Shown here one piece after another: positions 36,287 through 46,113 of a stretch of DNA of 64,000 bases. Each line of letters begins with the position of its first letter. Positions within the stretch are counted from its first letter, which is position 1. Position numbers and translations under genes: made by a program. Origin of the DNA: Lathyrus oleraceus (taxonomy: Eukaryota > Streptophyta > Magnoliopsida > Fabales > Fabaceae); assembly GCF_024323335.1 (NCBI RefSeq), contig NC_066579.1, positions 253,511,575 to 253,575,574 on the forward strand, written 5' to 3'. The notes beneath the pieces were generated by a model that ran no database searches, was not told where the DNA came from, and saw only the letters and a list, made by a program, of their open reading frames with translations.

Positions 36287-37396
36287 ATGGACCTCGAACA
36301 AACTGTCAAGGATCTCCATGCTCAGAATGCTCAACTCCAGGGGATGATCTTGAACTTATCCAGGGGGCAGGAGGAACTGAAAGCTCTCTTGCTCGAGAAA
36401 AAGAAAGACAAGAAAGCTGTGAGTTACATTAACCCGGGAAGAAGGCTTAAAGGACAGGCTGCGGGAATCAAAATCAGAATTCCGAAGGATCAAGAAGAGG
36501 AAACAGAGACAGATTCAGAAGATGAGAATGCTGATCCTTTCAACCCTGAGGATGACGATGAAGATTACGAGAATGAACAGTACTCTCCAAAAGATGGCAA
36601 GTACAAGTTGCTTGAAGAACGCATGCTAGCTATGGAAGGTCAGAAGGCGCCCGGTCTGGATTTTGAAAGTTTGGGTCTAGTCTCCGATGTGATCATTCCT
36701 CGCAAATTCAAGGTCCCCGCTTTCACTCAGTATGATGGGGCATCTTGTCCTCAGATGCATCTGAGAGCTTACGTGAGAAAGATTCAGCCATATACCACTA
36801 ATAAGAAGCTCTGGATCCATTTCTTCCAAGAGAGTCTGTCTGGCACACAATTGGAGTGGTATTATCAGCTCGAGAGCTCTGACATCCACACATGGACTGA
36901 TTTAGCAACTGCTTTCTATAAACAGTACCAGTATAATTCTGAACTAGCGCCTACTCGGCTACAGTTGCAGAATATGACTATGGGATCTAAAGAAAGTTTC
37001 AAAGAATATGCTCAAAAATGGAGAGATTTGGCTGGCAGAGTCAAACCCCCTATGACCGATCGAGAATTGGTAGACATGTTCATGAGCACACTGACTGGCC
37101 CATTCTACAGCCATCTATTGAGGAGTTCCTCATTGGGTTTCACTGAACTTATATTAACAGGTGAACATGTTGAAAGTGGCATTCGGAGTGGGAAGATACA
37201 GGCGACTACCTTTGATCCTCCGGAGACTCCTAATGGCATCACTGCCCCTCTGCCTAATCATGACGAGACTGTCAATGCTGTGGAAGATACTGATAACGAT
37301 TATGACTTGGATAGCTGGATTTTCCCAACGATTGGTGACGGACCCAATAATTGGAAGGCTGAAGACACTATCCCGATTTCCTTTAGTCAGGAGTAA
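36287..37396 (+). CDS. Gag of element D (369 aa, intact)
   Basis: The only long undamaged retrotransposon ORF with a recognisable domain in the window. Residues 1-45 form a coiled coil (QTVKDLHAQNAQLQG ... LLLEKKK). Residues 70-100 are very acidic (EEETETDSEDE). A Retrotrans_gag-type capsid domain follows at about 150-300 (SCPQMHLRAYVRKI, GTQLEWYYQL, ESFKEYAQKWRDLAGRVKPPM). No zinc knuckle is present. After about residue 305 the sequence becomes Pro/Asn-rich and ends DLDSWIFPTIG ... DTIPISFSQE, a segment that in relatives lies much further downstream, so the C-terminus is a deletion fusion. It would assemble particles. Start chosen at the first ATG, 891 bp after the primer site. Confidence 0.85.
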   Translation: MDLEQTVKDLHAQNAQLQGMILNLSRGQEELKALLLEKKKDKKAVSYINPGRRLKGQAAGIKIRIPKDQEEETETDSEDENADPFNPEDDDEDYENEQYSPKDGKYKLLEERMLAMEGQKAPGLDFESLGLVSDVIIPRKFKVPAFTQYDGASCPQMHLRAYVRKIQPYTTNKKLWIHFFQESLSGTQLEWYYQLESSDIHTWTDLATAFYKQYQYNSELAPTRLQLQNMTMGSKESFKEYAQKWRDLAGRVKPPMTDRELVDMFMSTLTGPFYSHLLRSSSLGFTELILTGEHVESGIRSGKIQATTFDPPETPNGITAPLPNHDETVNAVEDTDNDYDLDSWIFPTIGDGPNNWKAEDTIPISFSQE

Positions 37397-38271
37397 TGGT
37401 TATTGCTATTTTTGTGTTTCAAAGCATTGTGTCTATACCCGGGGCATAATAGCTAATTTTTCAAGGGTTTTGTCATTTCATAAGCATATTCATATTCAAT
37501 AAATCAATGGACTTTTTGCATTCAAATATTGCGCTCTTTATCTTTCCTGTCATTTTTTTTCAAAACAAGCTATGTTTTCTTGCACACACGCACGTAACAG
37601 TTTTCCGATCCATATCCACTCTGGATCCTGTTGATAATAGTTCTGCTACTGTTCATTATGACTTTGAAAATCCGATCTACCAAGCCGAGGATGGAAGCGA
37701 GGAAGATTGTGAAGTCCCTGGTGAACTTGTCAGACTGTTACTACAAGAAGAAAAGACCATACAGCCGCAGGAGGAATCAATTGAAATTGCAATGGGTACT
37801 GAAATAGACAAGAAAGAAGTCAGAGGTTTCTTGGGGCACTCGAATTACATTGCCTGATTCATCCCACATTTGACTGCTACCTGCAAACCCATCTTCAAAT
37901 TACCAAAAAAGAAAAATCAAGAGATGGTATGGAATGATGAATGACAAAATCAAGAAATATCTCCAAGAACCTCCAATTCTAATGCTACCAGTTGAAGGAA
38001 GACCTCTAATCATGTATTTGACCGTGTTAGAAAATTCAATAGGGTGTGCTGGGGCAACATGACGAGTCTGGTCGAAAAGAGCATGCCATACACTGCCTTA
38101 GCAAAAGGTACCGACTGTGAAACAAGATACTCACAGCTCGAGAAAGCTTACTGTGCTTTGGCTTAGGCTGCTCGCCGACTAAGACAGTATATGTTGAATC
38201 ATACCACTTTATTGATTTCTAAGATGGATTCTATCAAATATCTACTTGAGAAACCTGCTGTCTCCTGAGAG
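37397..38271 (+). pseudogene. D pol remnants (linker, RT end, RNase H pieces)
   Basis: After the gag stop comes a stretch in other frames. A linker segment around 37600-37815 (FENPIYQAEDGSEEDCEVPG, QEEKTIQPQEESIEI) jumps at about 37818 to the RT C-terminal words RGFLGHSNYIA. Damaged RNase H parts follow (CETRYSQLEKAYCALA, AARRLRQYMLNHTT). RT catalytic parts are missing. The gap between the gag stop and the linker frame has GTAATG at 37393 and TAACAG at 37600, the place where Ogre elements carry a spliced intron, but these sites do not join the frames as written. Confidence 0.75.
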
Positions 38272-38895
38272 AGTTATCACTGATAATGGTACTAAACTGA
38301 ACTCTACACGCAGTTCAAAATAAAGCACCATAACTCTTCTCCGTACCGGCCAAAGACGAACGGCGCCGTGGAGGCTGCTAACGATATCAAGAATATAACA
38401 GTAACATACAAAGACCGGCAGGAGATGTTACCTTTTGCTCTTCATGGTTACCGCACTTCGACAGGGGCAACCCCTTTCTCTTTAGTCTATGGAATGGAAG
38501 CCGTTTTACCAGTGGAAGTTCAGATTCCCTCTCTAAGAATTGCGAAAGATGCAGGCTTAGATGAGGATGAATGGATTCAAACTCGACTCGATCAGATAAA
38601 TCTGATTGATGAAAAGAGACTTGCGGCTGTTTGTCATAGGCAGATATATCAGAAGCGCATGACCCAAGCATTTAACAAAAAGGTCAAGAGACAGGTGTAC
38701 CAACTTGGCGCCTTGGTGGTCAAGCGTATCATTCTACCACAAGGTGATCCCAGAGGCAAATGGACTCCCACACACGAAGGGCCATTTGTAGTTAAGAAGG
38801 TATTCTCTGGTGGAGCCATGATACTTGCTACAATGGATGGCGAAGACTTCCCGCATCCTGTGAACGCTAACATAGTTAAAAAATACTACGCATAA
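38272..38895 (+). pseudogene. D integrase core fragment and C-terminus
   Basis: Begins within the integrase core (VITDNGT, holding the second Asp), with the first Asp and zinc finger deleted. The Glu region is disturbed. From 38368 the C-terminal half is open for 175 codons: HGYRTSTGATPFSLVYGMEA, LPVEVQIPSLR, GKWTPTHEGPFVVKKVFSGG, ending at TAA 38893-38895. It cannot catalyse integration. Confidence 0.85.
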
Positions 38896-38904
38896 AAGAG
38901 ACCC

Positions 38905-38980
38905 GCTAGGTCGACGTACCTAGGCAAAAGTAAGGGCATCCCGGCGAACCAAAAGGGTCCAGGCAAAAATTAGGGATTAA
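38905..38980 (+). other. Post-pol motif of D
   Basis: CGTACCTAGGCAAAAGTAAG ... GGCATCCCGGCGAACC ... GGGTCCAGGCAAAAATTAGG. The same arrangement occurs after integrase in Ogre-2 (31712-31782) and after gag in C (53526-53612). Confidence 0.7.
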
Positions 38981-39959
38981 AGCGTATGACTATGCCCCGT
39001 TCTCTGTCTGCTTCAACCAAGTTCAAGGGACTGAACAAGCCAATCACTTTCATCCGACAGCAGGAGATGAGAGGCTTGAAGACATAATGACAGTAGTGGA
39101 ATTAAAATCAACAGGACTTTTTCTGCATAGCTTTGTCTTCGTTTCTTGACGATTTCCTCTTACTAGGATTTCTGTCTCCTTGTACACAAATTGCCTGTTT
39201 ATAGGCCCTCTTTCTAAATCAATACAATTCTGTTTCAAAAAAAAAATGCTTTTGTTTTACTTTCTCTATTTTGTTTGCATAAACGTCCATTGATTTAACT
39301 TGAATTGATATATGCATTTGAATATGATCAATGTTTATCAAAATACCTGCATAAAATAACAATGACAATTACTAAAGGACTTCAGGATCGAGGAGAAGGT
39401 CTAACCAGGCTTTCCAATGAATCTGTTGCCAATTCTATTCCCCGGCTAAGCCAGTTATTCCCCATAAGAAATGGGCATCACTAGACGAATTGGTCATCTC
39501 TTCTATCCCCAGCCAGGCTCTGTCGAATGTTTCTACCATCAGACAGAAATCAAATCCCCCAGCTGAGACAGGGTCATGAATACAAATATCTCCGACCCGA
39601 AGACTGAGATTTGTTTCCCCAGTAGAGTCCCCTGGAAGAACGTTTCAGACACATAGTGCATTCATTACATCACTTCACATCACATACCTACATACAATGT
39701 TCATTCCGCATCATATACATTACATCATTTCATAACATATACATGCATACAATGTTCGCATTTATTTCAGACGCATAATTCACTCATTACATCATTTCAC
39801 AGCCCACGCATGCATACAACATTTGCATCTCATGCATCATGACATGGCATGAAGCTAACTTTATTTTTCAGGTTAATCATCCTCCTGACACAGTCAAAAC
39901 AAAGGTCCATTCAGACGGACATCCTCATCAATTACATTCAAAATTCAACTATAACCCTC
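38981..39959 (+). other. D 3' UTR, proximal part
   Basis: Non-coding. Around 39655-39840 three diverged copies of a roughly 75-bp unit built on TACATCA(T/C)TTCA and CATACAA(T/C)(G/A)TT are visible. A 125-codon ORF at 39839-40216 overlaps repeat sequence and is not supported. Confidence 0.6.
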
Positions 39960-42020
39960 AAACACTGCCTAGCATACGGTATATTCCGAGGTGTAGTCTA
40001 GCGTACGACTACTTTCTTCTTCAGATACATCTTTCAGATCTGCTCCATGTCAACATCCATTCTGACATCCTCCTAACGATGGCATCTATAAGCCCATCCC
40101 AAATATTCATTGCAAATACAGCATACACAAATACTATCAGATATGGCCTACCTTGGACCTTCACTTCTCAGGTACTGCCTAGCATACGGTCCATCCTGAT
40201 TCATCTCAACACATGACTCCTTCAACTCAGATACGATCTAGCGTACGATCCATTCTGACCTTCAATAACTCAAAGACAGTCTAATGTACGACCAAGTTAG
40301 ACCTTCAAATCTTCAAATACCACTCAAAGACAGTCTAATGTACGACCAAGTTAGACCTTCAAATCTTCAAATACCACTCAAAGACAGTCTAATGTACGAC
40401 CAAGTTAGACCTTCAAGTCAGATTCTGCAAAGATAGTCTAATGTACGACCAAGTTAGACCTTCAAGTCAGATTCTGCAAAGACAGTCTAATGTGCGACCA
40501 AGTTAGACCGTCAAGTCCTCGGATTCTGCTCAGATACAGTCTAATGTACGACCAAGTTAGACCAGATTCTGCTCAGTGACAGTCTAATGTGCGACCAAGT
40601 TAGACCGTCAAGTCCTCGGATTCTGCTCAGATACCGTCTAATGTACGACCAAGTTAGACCAGATTCTACTCAGTGACAGTCTAATGTGCGACCAAGTTAG
40701 ACCGTCAAGTCCTCGGATTCTGCTCAGATACAGTCTAATGTACGACCAAGTTAGACCAGATTCTGCTCAGTGACAGTCTAATGTGCGACCAAGTTAGACC
40801 GTCAAGTCCTCGGATTCTGCTCAGATACCGTCTAATGTACGACCAAGTTAGACCAGATTCTGCTCAGTGACAGTCTAATGTGCGACCAAGTTAGACCGTC
40901 AAGTCCTCGGATTCTGCCCAGATATAGTCTAATGTACGACCAAGTTAGACCAGATTCTGCTCAGTGACAGTCTAATGTGCGACCAAGTTAGACCGTCAAG
41001 TCCTCGGATTCTGCCCAGATATAGTCTAATGTACGACCAAGTAAGACCAGATTCTGCTCAGTGACAGTCTAATGTACGACCAAGTTAGACCGTCAAGTCC
41101 TCGGATTCTGCTCAGATACAGTCTAATGTACGACCAAGTTAGACCAGATTCTGCTCAGTGACAGTCTAATGTACGACCAAGTTAGACCGTCAAGTCCTCG
41201 GATGCTGCCCGAATACAGTCTAATGTACGACCAAGTTAGACCAGATGCTGCTCGAATACAGTCTAATGTACGACCAAGTTAGACCTTCAACCGCTCCGAT
41301 ACGGTCTAATGTACGACCCAATGGACCTTCGTCTCCTCAGATGCTACCTAGTGTACGGTACATTTCTGAAGTGTAGTCTAGTGTACGACTACTCCCTTTT
41401 TTATCATCAGATTCAGCCTAATGGACGGCTCATTCTGCTCAGATACGGTCTAATGTACGACCCAATTTGACCTTCGTCTCCTCAGATGCTACCTAGTGTA
41501 CGGTACATTTCTGAAGTGTAGTCTAGTGTACAACTACCCCCTTTTTATCATCAGATTCAGCCTAATGGACGGCTCAGTCTGCTCAGATACGGTCTAATGT
41601 ACGACCCAATTAGACCTTCGTCTCCTCAGATGCTACCTAGTGTACGGTACATTTCTGAAGTGTAGTCTAGTGTACGACTACCCCCTTTTATCATCAGATT
41701 CAGCCTAATGGACGGCTCATCCTGCAACTCCAACACAGTCTATCATAAGACCCATTTGGATCTTCAACTCAGAGACGATCTAGCGTACGATCCATTCTGA
41801 TTTTTCATCCTCGGCAAAGTCATCTGCCTAACGAACAGCTCACTCTGGTATTCAGATACGGTCCAGTGTATGATCCATTCTGATCCCTTATCCCCAGCAG
41901 TATATAGCATACTCCGACTCCCCGGCGAAGTCGACAGCATAATGGATGACTCACTATACGGTCTGATGTACGACCCGGTGTGACACCCATGTCTCCAGAT
42001 ATCGTCTAACGTATGACACA
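39960..42020 (+). repeat. D 3' UTR tandem array (about 49/97/144 bp periods)
   Basis: About 2 kb filled with variants of GTCTAATGTACGACC. Spacing starts at 54 bp (40275, 40329, 40383), then 49 bp (40432, 40481). It then locks into eight units of exactly 97 bp (starts 40481, 40578, 40675, 40772, 40869, 40966, 41063, 41160), alternating GTGCGACC and GTACGACC half-units. Last come three units of 144 bp (41298, 41442, 41586). The periods are close to one, two and three times 48.5, as in satellite higher-order repeats. Confidence 0.95.
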
Positions 42021-42189
42021 ATCTGGAAATCTCCTCATCAAACTTCCTGGATGGCATCTTTAAGCCCATCTCCGTCAAGACTGATGGACAAGCGCAAATT
42101 GTTGGGGCATTCTAGTGTTCAATAATCTTTCACCTCCAGACCACGAATGGCATGCACGCCATCCTAACTCTCTCGGTTCAAGAATATTG

Positions 42190-42201
42190 AACAGGGGCAG
42201 C
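42190..42201 (+). promoter_or_regulatory. Polypurine tract of D
   Basis: AACAGGGGCAGC directly before the 3' LTR. Confidence 0.7.
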
Positions 42202-44220
42202 TGTCATACCCCAAAATTTGCCCATTAATATTTCAAGACATTTTTCAGGGGCATTCCGACTCATTTTATGGCACTGATCTTAAAGGGACAAAGGCCCAGC
42301 TCACGAATGGCCCAATCCAGAAAATGGCCCAAACTGGCCTGTTCGCTACACGCTCGCCTAGCGAACGTTACGTTCGCTACACGCTCGCCTAGCGAAGCAA
42401 ACATTCGCTACCAGCTCGCCTAGCGAGGCTGACAGACAACAAAAAATTTCGGGCTTCGTTCTGAGCCCATTAGGTCATGAAAAAGAGCATTATAAATACC
42501 AGCACTTCAGTAATGAAAAGGGAGGACGAAAAACAGAGGGAGACAGACGAAAACCCTGGCACAAAAACCCTGGAGGCTACTTTAGAAACCCTGAAGGCCG
42601 CTCCTCCGCTCCGAAGCTACCACCGCCCAACTCAATCCGGCTCGCCAATTCAAGGTTGCAATTCGATTGCAAACAGGTTTGCATTACTATTATCGCTTTA
42701 TTTTCTTAATTTGCATGTGATACCGCTTTATGTTCTTAACTTGCATGTGATATTATAATTGAATTCATAAACATATTTGAGGTTTTGCATGTGAATTTAA
42801 GTGTGCCTGAATATTGTGAATGCTGAACCGTATAATTATGTGTTGGATGCCATAAGCCATGCCGCAGGTTGAAGTCATACTGTTCTGAAATTCAAAACCC
42901 GCAGCCGCTCGCTAGCACATCGCTAAGCGAGCATGTAGCGAGTATTCGCTAGGCCCTCGCTAGGCGAGGCAGAGGCGAACGGGACAGTCGCTAATATTTT
43001 GTTTGTTATGTCCTATGCGTATCTGATCTATTCTATGTTAATTATGCACTGTTTTGCCTGACATTCATGCTGCTGTATTTTCTTTTGCGGTGTAATCTTC
43101 GATTACACCCCGATTTGGTATTCTAACCCGTTTGCTGAATTTTGCCAAGGTTCACATGTCCCAGGAAAAGATTGCCGTTAGGTCTTCCACTTTATTTGTG
43201 GGATACCCTTGTGGAGACTCACCCTAAATTGCTTAATTAATTTTAATGTGTTAATTTTAATAATTAATTTTAATAATTAATTTTAATGTATTAATTTTAA
43301 TGTATTATTTTTAATGTATTGATTTTAATATGGAGGCTCGTCCTAATTACCTAATTGACTTTAAAATATTGCCTTTAAATAAGTGATCTTGGACCTCTCT
43401 TTGCTGCCCTACGGTATTACGGTATAACGGTCATGTCCCGCGAATGTAGGGATACACTTAGCAAAGACCCTTCGATTAAATCATCATAAAATAAATCATA
43501 GTCCCTCGGATGTTGCCTTCGAAAATACGATTTTGTCCCTCGATGACCCTTCGGTGTAGCCTACGGTTAAATGATGATCGTCCCTTCGAATGCTAAGGTA
43601 TCCTTACAAATGTTGCCTTCAATGACCAATCGATGACCCTACGGTGACCCTTAAACATCCAAAGGGTAAGATTACTTACTTCTCAATAGTAAGGACAGTT
43701 TTACCCTCATAAAGATAGGAAATGCCCATAACGACCTCAGGAAGGTATAACTCTCAATTACTGGATCATAACCTAAAACATTTTCCACCCCTCACACTTT
43801 ACACTTTACAAATCCTAGAAAATCACCACTTGGTATACATTCATACTAGAATCATTACCAAGTTACATTTTTCTAAACCGTTTTCAAAATCAAACGAGAT
43901 AAATACTTTGTATACATTCATACGAGAATCATTACAAAGTTAAACTCTCTTTTCGAAACATTTTTTAAGCAATTCACCGACACTTTTCAGACAAAAATAT
44001 AAGTGATCCAGTAATTAAGAGCCCATGGATAACCATGGATACAAAGGGTGCTAACACCTTCCCTTTGTATAATGTACCTCCCGAACCCAAAATCTATTGA
44101 GGTCTTTCCTGTTCTTTTCCACCTTTCCTTATTGGATAAAAGAAAAGTCGGTGGCGACTCTTGCTATCCGCGACATTGCGATAAAAAGCAAAACACCCCA
44201 AGTCAGTTCACCGTATGACA
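42202..44220 (+). repeat. D 3' LTR (2019 bp)
   Basis: Same as 33352-35396 apart from the three substitutions and one fewer 26-bp CGCTACACGCTCGCCTAGCG-type unit. TATA box at 42491-42498, PBS-like word at 44150-44161. Confidence 0.95.
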
Positions 44221-44225
44221 GTTAG
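44221..44225 (+). repeat. Target-site duplication GTTAG, right of D
   Basis: Matches 33347-33351. Confidence 0.95.
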
Positions 44226-44384
44226 CTTAGAGTAAATTTCATTTTGCTCTCGATTTGGGTTGACATTCAGTCTCGTGGCTTACTCTTATGCCTTCTTACA
44301 ATGAGCTTTATTCTTTTTGCGTGCTCACATTTACTTGTCTGCTTTTCAAGTTTCCTCAAATCACTTCAAACCATTTCATAAGAG

Positions 44385-45045
44385 AATCTGAAGAAAAAGA
44401 TTACCCTGGATGAAATATCCAGTAGTAATCCTGATCATTATGCCCAAGTTGTAAGAGCTTGCAAGCCATAAGTATTCGTCTTCTCTTTAAAACACCTCAA
44501 TATTCAAACCATTCTGATAAGTAAGTTAGAAGAAAAAATTACCTGGATGAAATATCCAGTTATAATCCTGAGTATTATACCCATGTTGTAAGAGCTTGCA
44601 GGTCATAAGTATTCATCTTCTTTTCAAAACACTTGTAAATATTCAAATTTCTTTTCTTAAATAAAATTGGAAGAAAAAGATTACCCTGGATGGAATATCC
44701 TGCCGTAATCCCGAATATTAGGCCCAAGTTGTAAGAGCTTGTAAGCCTTATGTATTCGTCCTCTCTTCAAAACACTCAAATATTCAAATCATTTTCATAA
44801 GTGAATCTGAAGAAAAATATTACCCTGGATGGAATATCCAGTCGTAATCCCGAATATTAGGCCCAAGTTGTAAGAGCTTGTAAGCCATATGTATTCGTCT
44901 TCTCTTTAAAACATTTGTAAATATTCAAACGTCTTTTCTCAATAAAATTGAAATAAAAAGGTTACCTGGGTGAAAGGTTCAGACGTAGTCCCGAGTATTA
45001 GACCCAAGTTGTAAGAGCTTGCAAGTCATAAATACTCGTCTTTCA
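44385..45045 (+). repeat. Five tandem units of about 140 bp in C LTR
   Basis: The word ATTACCCTGGATGAAATATC or variants starts at about 44401, 44539, 44680, 44819 and 44961 (spacing 138-142 bp). The first two units carry CTGGAT-5 nt-ATCCAG, a short stem-loop kept in variant form in later units, and GTTGTAAGAGCTTGCAAG. The 3' LTR shows the first two units before E interrupts it. Confidence 0.85.
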
Positions 45046-45698
45046 AGCCCAAAAATACATCCAACCAATCAAACTTCTTTTCGCTGTCGTGCGATTGATT
45101 AGAAAAACTTTTTCATAAATGAAAAACATCTTGTCTTAAGATGATGTAAAACAATGATTCGTCCACAATTGTTGAGTTGAGATAAGTTACGTTTTTCTGA
45201 ATGTTGATTTGTAAATCCATTCGATGTGTGGTATACGTCCGCTCCTCTTCTGTTTTGGGTAAAACAATGTTTTCTTCGATTAATACAATATAGCTTTCGC
45301 TAAAATCGACCAACAAACAAACATTTTCGACCCAGAACTACGTAAGCCTTGAGTTCTCTATTGAGATAAGTAGGAGCAGGATTGCGAAATCTTGTCAGGC
45401 CCACTAATAAAAAACTTAGGTTTAGTCCTTCGTTAAAATCGAAAAATATTCTCCTCTCACCCTTTCTTTCTTTCCCACCTAATAACTCGAGAAACCTAAC
45501 ATTTCTAACCTAACAATAACGCACACAATTAATTTAATGGTTCCCGTTGAGTACAACAGGCGTAAGGGGTGCTAATACCTTCCCCTTGCGTAATCGACTC
45601 CCGAACCCTGATATTGGTTGCGACGACCATAATCATTGTCGTTCCTTCTTAGGTTTCATCGATATTTCCCCTTTCCTTTTTAGGAATAAATAAAGTTC

Positions 45699-45710
45699 GG
45701 TGGCGACTCT
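45699..45710 (+). promoter_or_regulatory. PBS-like word in C LTR
   Basis: GGTGGCGACTCT, 69 bases before the LTR end. Identical to that in D and Ogre-1. Confidence 0.65.
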
Positions 45711-45781
45711 GTTTAGTCCATCATGCGAGCGTGCGATTGAGCTTCGCTAAGTCGTGTTCTCATTTTTCGAGGTGCGACAGA

Positions 45782-45799
45782 TGGCGACTCTGCTAGGGA
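45782..45799 (+). promoter_or_regulatory. Primer-binding site of C
   Basis: TGGCGACTCTGCTAGGGA, two bases after the LTR end. It differs from the D site by one base (A for G). Confidence 0.8.
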
Positions 45800-46113
45800 A
45801 ATGATTTCCCTAAGTGAGTCAAGCCTAGTTAGGTCGTTTGTGTGCCTTTGTTTGTTTACTTGTGTGGCTTTTCTTTATTGTTTTTGCTATCTTTATTGTC
45901 ATATTGATAAAATCTATTGTATTGGTTCCACTATGCTTTGATACTTGGATACTCTGATTGTGAACCTGGTGGGAACGAATTTTTACCTAAGTCTCGAGTA
46001 AAAACATACGATAGGACAAGGTTGAGTAGTGCGGGTCTGCGAGATGAATTTCTCATTGGGTCAGTACGAGAACCTCACTTAGAGTAGATCCTTTGGAGGA
46101 TGTTGTTGCTCGG
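45800..46113 (+). other. C leader, first part
   Basis: Non-coding leader ending in CTCGG (46109-46113), the left target duplication of solo LTR F. The segment GGGTCTGCGAGATGAATTTC at about 46033 recurs at about 50982, on the other side of F, as part of a leader repeat. Confidence 0.7.

Larger units (their letters stand above)
33352..44220 (+). mobile_element. Element D: young non-autonomous Tat-type retrotransposon
   Basis: A complete 10,869-bp insertion with both LTRs and a perfect 5-bp duplication (GTTAG). By eye the LTRs differ by three substitutions (33487/42337 region, one G/A near 34892, one C/T near 35152) and one 26-bp repeat unit, so it inserted very recently on the scale of this locus. 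Internally it has a primer site, an intact gag, fragments of pol joined across deletions, a 2 kb tandem array and a polypurine tract. It must have been mobilised by proteins of a relative. Confidence 0.95.
44226..45779 (+). repeat. C 5' LTR, second part
   Basis: Continues C's LTR after D and ends GGTGCGACA, giving TGTC...GACA ends for the whole 2.65 kb LTR. It includes the 140-bp tandem units, GGGGTGCTAATACCTTCCCC (45569-45588) and the PBS-like word at 45699-45710. Confidence 0.85.

Noticed and set aside
39839..40216. 125-codon ORF in the D 3' UTR
   Set aside because: It overlaps tandem repeat sequence, has no domain, and lies downstream of the integrase remnant.
40481..41257. CRISPR-like regular spacing
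   Set aside because: The whole 97-bp unit is repeated with no unique spacers, there are no cas genes, and the context is a plant retrotransposon.
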